This document shows positions 34,911 through 47,040 of a stretch of DNA of 64,000 nucleotides, in pieces. The first letter of the stretch is position 1, and each line of letters opens with the position of its first letter. Position numbers and translations under genes: made by a program. Location: the NCBI GenBank assembly GCA_037447655.1, contig JBBHKE010002449.1, positions 41,275 through 105,274 on the forward strand, given 5' to 3'. The stretch is from Zygnema cylindricum. Taxonomy: Eukaryota > Streptophyta > Zygnematophyceae > Zygnematales > Zygnemataceae. Under the pieces are notes generated by a model. That model saw only the letters and a program-made list of their open reading frames with translations, did not search any database and was not told the DNA's origin.

Positions 34911-36941
34911 TTGACAATTCCTGTTAGCGCTAACACTTTGGGTAATTTAGAAAACAATTCTTGTTAGCACTAAGAGTTTGTGTAAGTTAGGTAACAATTC
35001 TTGTTAGTGCTAACAATTTGTGTAATATAAGTAACCATTCATGTTACTGCTAACAATTTGTTAACATATCGTGTTAGGTAACATATCGTGTTAGCGCTAT
35101 CAGTTTGTGTAATTAAGATAACAATTCTTGTTAGCGCTAACAGTTTGTGTAATTTAGTTAAGAATTTCTGTTAGCGCTAACGGTTTAAGTAAGCTAGGTA
35201 ACAATTCATGTTAGCGCTAACAATTTGTGTAAGTTAGGTAACAATTCGTGTTAACGCTAAGAGTTTGTGTAATTTATATAACAATTCCCGTTATCGCTAA
35301 CACTTTGTGTAAGTTAGGTAACAATTCGTGTTAGTGCTATTAATTTGTGTAATTTAGATAACAATTCCTGTTAGCGCTAATAGTTTGTATAAGTTAGGTA
35401 ATAATTATTGTTAGTGCTAAAAGTTTGTGTAATTTAGATATTAATTATTGTTAGCGCTAATGGTTTATGTTTTTTAGATAACAATTCCTGTAAGCGCTTA
35501 ATATTTTTATAAGTTAGGTAGCAATTCCAATTAGCCCTACCAGTTTGTGTAATTTAGATAACAATTCTTGTTACCGCTAACAGTTTGTGTAAGTGAAGTA
35601 ACATTCCTATTAGCGCTAATTGTTTGTGTAATTTAGATAATAATTATAGTTAGTGCTAAAAGTTTGTGTTAGTTAGGCAACAATTCCTGTTAGCGCTAAT
35701 AGTTTATGTAAGTTAGGTAACAATTTCTGTTAGCGCTAACAGATTGTGTAAGTTAGGTTACATTTCCTATTAGCGCTAATAGTTTGTGTAATTTAGATAA
35801 CAATTATTTTTAGCCCTAACAATTTGTGTAATTTAGAAAACAATTCTTGTTAGCGCTAACAGTTTGTGTAAATTAGGTAACATTTCGTGTTAGCACTATT
35901 ATTTTGTGTAATTTAGGTAACAATTCATGTTAGCGCTAACAGTTTGTGTAAATTAGATAAAATTCTTGCAAACGCTAACAGTTTGTGTAAGTTAGGTAAC
36001 AATTCTTGTTTGCGCTAAGAGTTTATGTAAATCAGGTAACAATTCCTGTTAGAGCTAACAGTTTGTATAATTTAGGTAACAATTTTGTTAGCACTAACAG
36101 TTTATGTAAGTTAGGTGACAATTCATGTTAGCGCTAACAGTTTGTGTAATTAAGATAACTATTTTTGTTAGCGTTAACAGTTTGTGTAAGTTAGGTAACA
36201 ATTCATGTTAGTGTTAACAGTTTGTGTAATTAAGATAACAATTCTTGTTAGCACTAACAGTTTGTGTATTTTAGTTAAGAATTTATGTTAGCGCTAAAAG
36301 TTTAAGTAAGTTAGGTAACAATTCATGTTAGCGCTAACAATTTGTGTAAGTTAGGTAAAAATTCCTGTTAGCGCTAACAGATTGTGTAAGTTAAGTAACA
36401 ATTCATGTTAGCGCTAACAGTTTGTGTAATTTAGATAACTATTTTTGTTAGCGTTAACAGTTTGTGTAAGTTAGGTAACAATTCTTGTTAGCGCTAACAG
36501 TTTGTGCAATTAAGATAACAGTTTGTGTTAGTTAGGTATCAATTCCTGTAAGCTCTAACTGTTTATGTTATTTAGATAACAATTCTTGTTAGCTTAACAT
36601 TTTGTGTAAGTAAGGTAACAATTCCTTTTAGCGCTAACAATTTGTGTAAGTTAGGTAAGAATTCCTATTAGCGCTTTTATTTTGTGAAATTTATATAACA
36701 ATTCATGTTAGCGCTAATACTTTGTGTAATTTAGATAGTAATTCTTGTAAGCGCTAACAGTTTGTATAATTTAGATAACAATTTTTGTTAGCGCTAAGAG
36801 TTTGTGTAAGTTATGTAATAATTTTTGTTAGCGAAAATAGTTTGTGTAAGTTAGGTAACAATTCTTCTTAGCGCTAACAATTTGTGTAATTTAGGTAACA
36901 ATTTATGTTAGCGCTAACAGTTTGTGTTATTTAGATAACAA

Positions 36942-37332
36942 TGTTGATTTGAAAGCTTTAGCCCTCACTAAGCTTCATAGGTGAGGGGAGTGTCTTCTTA
37001 GTACTTAGAATATTTTGGGAAAATGTGGTTTAGTATATACCAGAATTTATGTTACAGTGAAGAGTGAGGGAGTTCACGGTGTGACACACTTTAGGACACG
37101 CGTCGGTAATTGAGACACTCTACAAAGATCCGTTTGTACTATTCAGACTTACCATAAAGACCGAGGCGTCACATAAAAGTTTCATCTTGGATGAAACTTC
37201 GAAATGATGGACGGTGAAGATTTGCTGCCGACGGAAGGTGGTCATCCGGGACCACGTCTGTAATTATCTCACGTGTTTATACACGGTGTACTGTGACGTT
37301 ACTTATCTCTAGTTTGTACAGATGCGTGTTAG
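36942..37332 (+). mobile_element. LTR fragment inserted in satellite, copy 2
   Basis: Nearly identical to 34520-34910, with the same left and right satellite junctions. It therefore arose by duplication of the surrounding array and not by a second insertion. Confidence 0.75.
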
Positions 37333-40300
37333 TTGACAATTCCTGTTAGCGCTAACACTTTGGGTAATTTAGAAAACAATTCTTGTTAGCACTAAGAGTT
37401 TGTGTAAGTTAGGTAACAATTCTTGTTAGTGCTAACAATTTGTGTAATATAAGTAACCATTCATGTTACTGCTAACAATTTGTTAACATATCGTGTTAGG
37501 TAACATATCGTGTTAGCGCTATCAGTTTGTGTAATTAAGATAACAATTCTTGTTAGCGCTAACAGTTTGTGTAATTTAGTTAAGAATTTCTGTTAGCGCT
37601 AACGGTTTAAGTAAGCTAGGTAACAATTCATGTTAGCGCTAACAATTTGTGTAAGTTAGGTAACAATTCGTGTTAACGCTAAGAGTTTGTGTAATTTATA
37701 TAACAATTCCCGTTATCGCTAACACTTTGTGTAAGTTAGGTAACAATTCGTGTTAGTGCTATTAATTTGTGTAATTTAGATAACAATTCCTGTTAGCGCT
37801 AATAGTTTGTATAAGTTAGGTAATAATTATTGTTAGTGCTAAAAGTTTGTGTAATTTAGATATTAATTATTGTTAGCGCTAATGGTTTATGTTTTTTAGA
37901 TAACAATTCCTGTAAGCGCTTAATATTTTTATAAGTTAGGTAGCAATTCTAATTAGCCCTACCAGTTTGTGTAATTTAGATAACAATTCTTGTTACCGCT
38001 AACAGTTTGTGTAAGTAAAGTAACATTCCTATTAGCGCTAATTGTTTGTGTAATTTAGATAATAATTATAGTTAGTGCTAAAAGTTTGTGTTAGTTAGGC
38101 AACAATTCCTGTTAGCGCTAATAGTTTGTGTAAGTTAGGTAACAATTTCTGTTAGCGCTAACAGATTGTGTAAGTTAGGTTACATTTCCTATTAGCGCTA
38201 ATAGTTTGTGTAATTTAGATAACAATTATTTTTAGCCCTAACAATTTGTGTAATTTAGAAAACAATTCTTGTTAGCGCTAATAGTTTGTGTACGTCAGGT
38301 AACAATTTTTGTTTGTGCTAACAGTTTGTGTAATTTAGATAACAATTCATGTTAGCGCTAACAATTTGTGTCTTTAGGTAACAAATCCTGTTAGCGCTAA
38401 CTGTTTATGTAAGTTAGGTAACAATTCCAGTTAGCGTTAACAGTTTGTGTAATTTAGGTCAAAATCATGTTAGAGCTAACAGTTTGTCTCTTTAGGTAAC
38501 AATTCCTATAAGCGCTAACTGTTTATGTAATCTAGATAACAATTCCTATTAGCGCTAACAGTTTGTGTAATTTAAGTAAGAATTTCTGTTAGCACTAATA
38601 GTTTGTTTAAGTTAGGTAACAATTTCTGTTAGCGCTAACAGATTGTATAAGTTAGGTAACAATTCGTGTTAGTGCTAACACTTTGTGTTATTTTGATAAC
38701 AATTCGTGATAGCACTAACATTTTGTGTAACTTAGGTAACATTTCCTATTTGCGCTAATAGTTTGTGTAATTTAGATAAGAATTATTTTTAGCGCTAACA
38801 ATTTGTGTAATTTAGATAACAATTTTTGTTAGCGCTAGCATTTTGTGTACGACAGGTAACAATTCCTCTTAGTGCTAACAGTTTGTGTAATTTAGATAAC
38901 AGTTAATGTTAGCGCTAACAGTTTAAATAAGTTAGGTAACAATTCATGTTAGCGCTAACAATTTGTGTAAGTTAGGTAACAATTTCTGTTAGCGTTAACA
39001 GTTTGTGTAATTTATATAACAATTCCTGTTATCGCTAACACTTTGTGTAAGTTAGGTAACAATTCGTGTTTGTGCTAACACTTTGTGTTATTTTGATAAC
39101 AATTCGTGATAGCACTAACATTTTGTGTAAGTTAGGAAACATTTCCTATCAGCGCTAATAGTTTGTGTAATTTAGATAAGAATTATTTTTAGTGCTTACA
39201 ATTTGTGTAATTTAGATAACAATTCTTGTTAGTGCTAAGAATTTGTGTACGTCAGGTAACAATTCCTGTTAGTGCTAACTGTTTGTGTAATTTAGATAAC
39301 AATTCATGTTAGCGCTAACAGTTTAAATAAGTTAGGTAACAATTCATGTTAGCGCTAACAATTTGTGTAAGTTAGGTAACAATTTCTGTTAGCGTTAACA
39401 GTTTGTGTAATTTATATAACAATTCCTGTTATCGCTAACACTTTGTGTAAGTTAGGTAGCAATTCGTGTTAGCCCTACCAGTTTGTGTAATTTAGATAAC
39501 AATTCTTGTTACCGCTAACAGTTTGTGTAAGTGAAGTAACATTCCTATTAGCGCTAATTGTTTGTGTACTTTAGATAATAATTCTAGTTATTGCTAAAAG
39601 TTTGTGTTAATTAAGCAACAATTCCTATAAGCGTTAATAGTTTGTGTAAGTTAGGTAACAATTCCTGTTAGCGCTAACAGATTGTGTAAGTTAGGTAACA
39701 ATTCGTGTTAGTGCTAACACTTTGTGTTATTTTGATAACAATTCGTGATAGCACTAACATTTTGTGTAAGTTAGGTAACCTTTCCTATTAGCGCTAATTG
39801 TTTGTGTAATTTAGATATCAATTATTTTTAGCGCTAACAGTTTGTGTAATTTAGATAACAATTCATGTTAGCGCTAACAATTTGTGTCTTTAGGTAACAA
39901 ATCCTGTTAGCGCTAACTGTTTATGTAAGTTAGGTAACAATTCCAGTTAGCGTTAACAGTTTGTGTAATTTAGGTCAAAATCATGTTAGAGCTAACAGTT
40001 TCTGTAATTTAGATAAGAATTCCTGTTAGCGCTAATAGTTTGTGTAATTAAGATAACAATTCTTGGTAGCGCTAATAGTTTGTGTAATCTAGGTAACAAT
40101 TCTTTTTTGCGCTAACACTTTGTGTAAGTTAGGTAACAATTCTTGTTAGCTCTAACAATTTGTGTTGTTAAGATAACAGCTATTATTAGCGCTTACAGTT
40201 TGTGTTATTTAGATATCAATTCCTGTAAGCGCTTACAATTTTTGTAAGTTACGTAAAAATTCCTTGTAGCGTTAGCAGTTTGTGTAATTTAGATAATAAT

Positions 40301-42431
40301 CCTTGTAAGCGCTAACAGTTTGTGTAAGTTAGGTAACAATTCCTGGTAGCGCTAAGAGTTTGTGTAAATAAGGTAACAATTCGTGTTAGTGCTAAGAGTT
40401 TGTGTAAATTATGTAATAATTGCTGTCAGGGTTAACAGTTTGTGTAATTTAGGTAACTATTTTTGTTAGCTGTAACAGTGTGTATAAGTTAGGTGAAAAC
40501 TCTTGTTGGCGCTAACAGTTTATGTACTTTCGATAATTATTCCTGTTACCGCTAACAGTTTTTGTAATTTAGGTAAGAATTTGTGTTAGCGCTAACACTT
40601 TGTGTAAGTTAGGTAACAATTCCTGTTAGCGCTAACAAATTGTGTAATTTAGATAACAATTCCTGTTAGCGCTAACAGTTTGTGTTAGTAAGGTAATAAT
40701 TCTTGTTAGCGCTAATAGTATGTGTTATTTAGAAAACAATTATTGTTAGCGCTAAAAGTTTGTGTAATTTAGATAACAATTCCTAAAAGCGCTTACTGTA
40801 TATATAAGATAGGTAGCAATTCGTGTTAGCGCTTCCAGTTTGTGTAATTTAGATAAAATTTCTTGTTAGCGCTAACGGTTTGTGTAATAGTAACAATTCC
40901 TATCAGCGTTAACTGTTTGTGTAATTTAGATAATAATTCTAGTAATTGCTAAAATTTGTGTAAGTTAGGTAACAATTCATGTTAGCGCTAACAATTTGTG
41001 TTATTTAGATAACAATTTATGTGAGAGCTAACATTTTGTGTAAGTTAGGTAACATTTCCTGTTAGCGCTAATAGTTTGTGTAATTTAGATAACAATTATT
41101 GTTAGCGCTAACAATTGGTGTAATTTAGATAACAATTACTGTAAGCGCTTTTTGTTTATATAAGTTGTGTAACAATTCCACTTAGCGCTACCAGTTTGTG
41201 TAATTTAGATAACAATTCTTGTTAGCGCTAACAGTTTGTTTATTTAGGTAACGATTCCTGTTAGCGCTTACCGTTTGTGTAAGTTAGAAAATAATTCCTG
41301 CTAGCGCTAACGATTTGTGTAATTTAGGTAACAATTCATGTTAAAGCTAACAGTTTGTGTAATTTAGGTAACAATTCGCGTCAAAGCTAATAGTTAAAGT
41401 AATTTAGATAACAATTCTTGTTAGCGCTAACAATTTGTCTAAGTTAGGTAACAATTCTTTTTAGCGCTAATAGTTTGTGTAAATTTGGTAACAATTCCAA
41501 TTAACGCTAACAGTTTGTGTAGGTTAGGTAACAATTCATGTTATCGCTAACAGTTTGTGTAAGTTAGGTAACAATTCTTATTAGGGCTAACATTTTGTGT
41601 AAGTTAGGTCACAATTCCTGTAGTGCTAACAGTTTCTGTAAGATAGGTAACAAATGTTGTTAGCGCTAACAGTTTGTATAATTTAGACACAATTCCTATT
41701 ACCGCTAACAGTTTGTGTAATTTAGATAACACTTATTCGTACAGCTAACAATTTGTGTAATTTAGATAATAATTCCTGTAAGCACTTACAGTTTTTGTAA
41801 GTTACGTAGCAATTCTTGGTAGCGCTAGCAGTTTGTGTAATTTAGATAACAATTCTTCTAAGCGCTAATAGTCTGTGTAAGTTAGCTAACAATTCCTAGT
41901 AGGGCTTAACAATTTGTGTAAATTAGGTAACAATTGCTGTTGGCGCTAATAGTTTGTGTAAGTTATGTAACAACTCCTATTAGCGCTAATAGGTTTTCTA
42001 ATTTAGATAACAATTCTTTTTAGCGGTAACAGTTTGTGTAAGTTAGGTGACAATTTATGTTAGCGCTTACATTTTGTGTAAGTTTGGTAACAATTCTTGT
42101 TAGCGCTAACAGCGCTAACAATTTGTGTATGTTATGTAAAATTCATGTTAGCGCTAACAATTTGTGTAATTTGGATAAAAATTCGTGTTAGCGCTAACAG
42201 TTTGTGTAAGTTAGGTAACAATTCATATTAGCGCTAAAACTTTGTGTAAGTTATGTTACAATTCCTATTAGCGTTAACAGTTTGTGTAAGTGAGGTAACA
42301 ATTCCTGTTAGCGCTAACAGTTTATGTAAGTTAGGTTACAATTCATGTTAGCGCTAACAGTTTGTGTAAGTTAGGTAACAATTTCTTTTAGCGCTAACAT
42401 TTTGTGTAAGTTAGGTAACAGTTCTAGTAAG

Positions 42432-42880
42432 TGTTGTTCTACAACCACAGTTGCAGGTGGAGGTCCACGAGTAGTAGTAGATGTAGATATAGACTTCAGT
42501 AAAAGGTACCAGAAGTCTTATCAAACAACCAACTTTGATATAACACAGAAAGTACTCACAGTTTCCAAATATCACTAAAAACCACAATAATATAGTATAT
42601 TATGCACTCTGCCAATTCCCAAAATTGCAGCTCAATTGAACTAGTATACCATAAAATGTTGTTCTACAACCACAGTTGCAGGTGGAGGTCCATCAGTAGT
42701 AGTGGATGTAGACAGAGACTTCAGCAAAAGCTACCAAAAATCCTATCAAACAACCAACATTGATATAACATAGAAATTACTCACAGTTTCCAAATATCAC
42801 CATAAACCACAATAATATAGTATCACATGGAGTCTGCCAATTCCCAAAATTGGAGCTGAAATTGAACCAATATACCATGA
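42432..42880 (-). repeat. 225-bp tandem duplication of leader plus gag start in G
   Basis: TGTTGTTCTACAACCACAGT occurs at 42432 and 42657, and the following bases match for the length of the unit with scattered differences. The duplicated unit covers the gag start and adjoining leader. Confidence 0.8.
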
Positions 42881-43654
42881 GATATAACACTTGGAAGTTT
42901 TCCAAAAACTGTCCCATAGAGAGTTAGATCTCAATACTGGATGATTGCAATTTTGGCTTAGTCCTAACTTTATACTCACAGAGAGTATCTACTGAAAACT
43001 AACTAATCCGATGTCTATACTTGGACTAGCAGTACTGTACTACACTACGACAAGGTACCAAATCAGTAAACTATTTGTACTGTGAGTATGTCCAAACCCT
43101 ATTTGACTACTATACAAAAATATACTTAGTGGAACACTACATTCTAATCCGCTAAGTTAAAACTACTGTGTTTCAGATATGCAAATACATTCCCGTACAC
43201 TAGTGTTCAAGGTGCTTAGTCAGCAGTGGATGGTAGCGTCCAACAGACTGTTGATCAAGTGCTCCAAGTCACCTGAGATCGTACAAGGTGATGAGTCATT
43301 TGTGGACCCACGTGAATCTCGTCCGTTCACTCAATTCACATCTACGGTTGTTGTCGAATGTTGTACCACTATCTTCGCGGTCAATCGGTTGAGTCTCCGT
43401 CCGTCCGATCCTTCAACAGTATTTGTTTGATGTGTGACGTGTGGTAAAGTGTGTTGGCGCTTTCCCGAAAAACCCGTATGATGTTCATTTTCTGACGCGT
43501 GTCCTTGCAGAAGTACAATACAGTCAAAAGTACTACTGCTACTGTCACACTAAATGATTTAAGTATTACAACTTACCTAGACCAAAAATATTCTAAGTAC
43601 TTAGTCTCTCCTCACAGCTTGTTTTACTGAGTATTAAGATTTCTTATTTCAACA
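42432..43654 (-). mobile_element. Copia element G: 5' LTR, leader and broken gag start
   Basis: Read on the minus strand, an LTR begins TGTTGAAATAAG at 43654, directly after satellite. It runs through CTTAGAATATTT and GACACGCGTC and leads into the untranslated leader and first codons of a Gag like that of E (STSTTTGGPPPATVVVEQ). In the copy near 42490 the ATG is ATA, and in the copy near 42715 it is CTG. The element stops at 42432, where forward satellite begins, so nothing beyond the first 20 or so Gag codons remains. The plus-strand frame at 43179-43430 is unsupported. Confidence 0.75.
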
Positions 43655-44322
43655 TAACTTACACAAACTGTTACTGCTAACAGCAATTGTTATTTATATT
43701 ACACAAACTATTAGAGCTAACAGGAATTGTCAGAAAATTTACACAAACTGTTAGGGCTAACAATAATTGTTATCTAATTTCACAAATTTTTAGCGCGAAC
43801 ATGAATTGTTACCTAACTTACACAAACTGTTAGCGCGAACAAGAATTGTTACCTAACTTACACAAACTGTTAACGCTATCAGGAATTGTTATATAAATAA
43901 CACAAACTGTTAGCGGTAACATGAATTTTTGCCTAAATTACACAAATTGACAACGCTAACATGAATTGTTACCTAACTTATTCAAATTGTTAGCCCTAGC
44001 AAGAATTGTTATCTAAATTACACAGACTGTTAGCGCTAAAAGGAATTATTACATGACTTACACAAACTGTTAGCGCTAACAAGAATTGTTATCTAAAATA
44101 CACAAACTGTTAGCCCTAGCAAGAATTTTTATTTAAATTACACAAATTGTAATTGCTTACATCAATTGTTACCTAATTTACACAAACTATTAGCGCTAAC
44201 AAAAATTGCTATCTAAATTACACAAACTGTTAGCGCTAATAGGATTTATTACCTAACTTACACAAACTATTAGTGCTAACAGGATTTGTTATCTAAATTA
44301 CACAAACTTTTAGCGCTTGTTC
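43655..44322 (-). repeat. 40-bp satellite, block 4, reverse orientation
   Basis: About 17 monomers in the orientation opposite to block 3, lying between the LTR start of G and the broken integrase end of E. Monomers are more diverged than in block 2. Confidence 0.93.
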
Positions 44323-46310
44323 ACTTCACTCTAGTTCCTCAAAAAATAGCCTATTATATACCTGGAGAAAACATCAGTGGAAGTGACCATGTATTGTACT
44401 CCTCCAGCCGACGCTACTTGGGATGGGCGGAGGACATCCGAATGAACGAGGTGTATAACTTTTGTAGTTCTGTTTTCCAATTCCTGTGGGAATGGCAATT
44501 TATGAATCTAACTTAGTGAGCATCCATTGCATGTTTTCACAAACTGAGATGTGAGAGAACACCTTTAACTTTCCCAGCATTCACCATTTTTCTTAAACTT
44601 TCATAATTGATATGTCCTAACCTCTTATGCCATAACTCATTCTCAGATGACACACAAGAATACAAAACATCTTTTTCTTTGCATTCAGCCATGTCCATCT
44701 TGTACATCTTACTAGCATCTCTTGTTCCTGTTACTGCTATTTTTCCCAGCTTACTAACAACCTGTCTCCCCCCTTTAAGGGTGACCTCAAATCCCTTACT
44801 CTCTACTAAAGACGTAAAAAAGAGATTCTTTTTGAAATCTAGAACATGTAAAACATTGTGGAGAGTTCTTTCTACAAACTTTCCCCCCACATCTACCATT
44901 AGAGATATATCCCCCGGGCCGATGACTGGACACTCATGCCACAGGCATAGTAGATATTTTTCGGGGGATTTTGCTTTAAATTTGTGAAAATTGCTTTGTC
45001 CCAGCACATGTGGGCCGATGCCCCGGTGTCCATGATCCATCCAGCGTTTTTTGGACCCTCTATTGCTGCCGCCATAGCAAATAACTCCGCATCCTCTTCA
45101 TCATTGAAACTCAAAGATGATTCTGCATCATCTGCAAAGGCTGAGAAAAGTGCATTTCCTCGTCATAGATTGCAAGAAAAGCCTTGGTGAAACTGGCTTT
45201 GTTGCCATCCAGGCCTGTATAAACCTATTTTATTTGCCTTTTTCAGTTTTGGACAGTACCAATAACCATGTCCCCTCTCAGAACAATAAAAACAAGCGTT
45301 AGAAGATTGCCCATTTGGCCTCTGATTGCCCTGATTAAACTGGTTCTAATTCTGATTAAATTGGTTTTGAGTTTGGTTAAATGGGTTTCTTTTCTGATTT
45401 AACTGATTTTTTTCTTTCAACGTCTGTACTGAAAGCCTCTACTTTCTTTTCACCATCAAGGATCTTACTTGTAGACTGTTCCTCTAGTATAAGATTGTAA
45501 GCTAACTGAAAAGTCCAGCTAGACTTATTATGCCCTTTCAAAGCTGCAGACACTCCCTTCATATGACTAGAGAGACCTCTAATAAGTTAAGCAGCTTGCT
45601 GGAACTATGGAAAAGTTCCACCAGCTGAAGAGTGCATCAATGAGTTCCCTAAACTTATCACAATACCGGCCATAGATCCCCCAGAGTATTTGTAGTCCCA
45701 GATCCGACAAGCCACCAGAAGCTCCTCTTGGACGTTCGCCTTTTCGTGGGAAGTTTTCAGTGAAGTCCAAATCTCGCTCTCCTTTTACATCTTAAGCCGA
45801 GGCATAACCAGACTCTGTGAGATACAAAGAATCAAATTGTTTCGAGCGAGAGAGTTCTTTTAGCCCAGCTCGGATCCGTTTTAGCAAGAGATCCATCCAA
45901 GACCCCCATCAAGTCAACAGTTTCAAAAGATGATTCAACCATAGCTGCCCAGTATGCATACTTCTAGCCATTGAAGACAGGAATTCTGGACGAAAGGCCT
46001 ATAACCTGTTGTTCAACAACCACAATTGCAGGTGGAGGTCCACCAGTAGTAGTGGATGTAGACATAGACTTCAGCAAAAGCTACCAAAAATCCTATCAAA
46101 CAACCAACTTTGATATAACATAGAAAGTACTCACAGTTTCCAAATATCACCAAAACCAACAATAATACAGTATCACATACAATCTGTCAATTCCCAAAAT
46201 TGCAGCCTAACTGAACCAGTATACCATAAGATACAACACTTGGAAGTTCCCCAAAAACTGTCCCTTAGAGAGTTAGATCTCAATACGAGATGATTACAAT
46301 TTTGGCTTGT
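44323..46310 (-). pseudogene. gag-pol: Copia element E: gag, protease and start of integrase, truncated
   Basis: On the minus strand the Gag starts at 46075 (MSTSTTTGGPPPA) and quickly meets a TAG in the FNG-KYAYWA region, with more stops after it. A knuckle CFYCSERGHGYWYC lies near 45260-45310. Protease reads GWIMDTGASAHMCWDKAIF in an open frame from 45114. Then comes the pre-integrase region [20 protein letters not shown] and the start of the integrase core (VHSDVLRPSQVASAGG), ending at satellite near 44323. At the other end, its leader (about 46090-46310) breaks at 46310 against the leader/gag start belonging to element C. Its leader is closest to that of G, so E and G may be one family. 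Confidence 0.82.
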
Positions 46311-46439
46311 GGTTTTACGACCACCGTTGCAGGTGGAGGAGCAGCAGTAGTAGTAGAAGTAGACATGATACACTCTTAGAAGCTATCAAGAATCCTACCA
46401 AAGAGTTGTTTTCAAGTGCTCATTTTCTTTGCAAAAGCA

Positions 46440-47040
46440 TCCAAACCTCAAAAAACTCTATAAGAATATCGAGTAGCATAAAAATCGACAACTCTCAAAG
46501 TTTCAACACAATTGACCAGACATCACTCAAGATATAATACTCAAAAGTTTCCCAAAAATTGTTTGCAGTTTTACTACTTCGAAGTCTGGATAGATAATGT
46601 GTTCTAAGTCCTAAGTCTTATATTTGTGTTGAACCGGCAATACCAATGTACCTGAGAGGTACGTGAAACCACCAAGCTACTAGTAATTTGTCAAGCTACC
46701 ACTGAGCTATCACTAAGCTACCACTGAGTTACCCACTAAGTTACCAGTGGGTTACCCACTAAGTTGACTAGAATCGTATCTATCGCAGTTGATCTATTCT
46801 GTACAGAATCACATTAAGAATATCAGACGCTGCGTTGTCCGTACGGACCATATCAAATATAATCATGGTTCCTTTGTCCTGTCTGTGTTGCAGCTTCGCT
46901 GCTACGTTGCTCTGTCTGCATAGCAGCTGCGCTGCTGCGCTGCTCTGTCTGCATAGCAGCTGCGCTGCTGCGCTGCTCTGTCTGCATAGCAGCTGCGCTG
47001 GTGCGCTCCTCTGAGACTGAAAGCTTTCCAAAAAACAACA
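46440..47040 (-). repeat. 3' LTR of element C, followed by a stray leader and gag start
   Basis: The LTR starts TGTTGTTTTTTGGAAAGC right after the polypurine tract. It is much closer to the LTR of element F (shared GTCCGTACGGACCATATC and neighbouring sequence) than to C's own 5' LTR. Low-coordinate sequence down to 46311 is leader plus about 18 Gag codons. The lower boundary is approximate. Around 46670-46760 it contains short CCACTGAGCTA-like repeats. Confidence 0.75.
46890..47010 (-). repeat. 33-bp tandem repeat in LTR of C
   Basis: TCTGTCTGCATAGCAG recurs at 46911, 46944 and 46977, a 33-bp period, with each unit also carrying GCTGCGCTGCTGCGC. The period is a multiple of three, so an open frame coding MQTEQRSSAAA units appears on the minus strand; I regard this as fortuitous. 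The 5' LTR of C has related but more diverged units at about 51860-51990. Confidence 0.85.

Larger units (their letters stand above)
33367..38285 (+). repeat. Tandem segmental duplication of a 2.4-2.5 kb satellite unit
   Basis: Sequence from about 33367 to 35865 is repeated from 35866 to about 38285 with very few differences, including private monomer variants and the embedded LTR fragment. The offset is 2,499 bp before the LTR fragment and 2,422 bp from it onward. The first copy has about 77 bp (near two monomers) just left of the LTR fragment that the second lacks. Confidence 0.88.
23578..42431 (+). repeat. 40-bp satellite, block 3, forward orientation
   Basis: This is the largest array, about 430 monomers after removing four insertions. 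The first part (23580-23770 and 25270-25640) contains a TTATCGCTAAC variant that breaks the palindrome. Long-range copies are visible: 24241-24930 matches 25678-26367 at an offset of 1,437; 29898 matches 32248 at 2,350; 38371 matches 39887 at 1,516; and AATTCGTGTT(A/T)GTGCTAACA recurs at 38661, 39061 and 39700. No gene is present apart from the captured gag fragment. Confidence 0.95.

Noticed and set aside
43179-43430. Plus-strand 83-codon frame
   Set aside because: It is antisense within the LTR of element G, with no motif and no counterpart in related LTRs.
9255-44322. CRISPR-like regular repeats
   Set aside because: The 40-bp units are directly contiguous with no unique spacers, all positions vary gradually, and the context is eukaryotic. 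It is a satellite.
9255-44322. Telomeric repeat (TTTAGGG type) or E2F sites (TTTSSCGC)
   Set aside because: TTAGGT in the monomer is not the telomere word and is 40 bp apart. GTTAGCGC differs from the E2F consensus at two positions.
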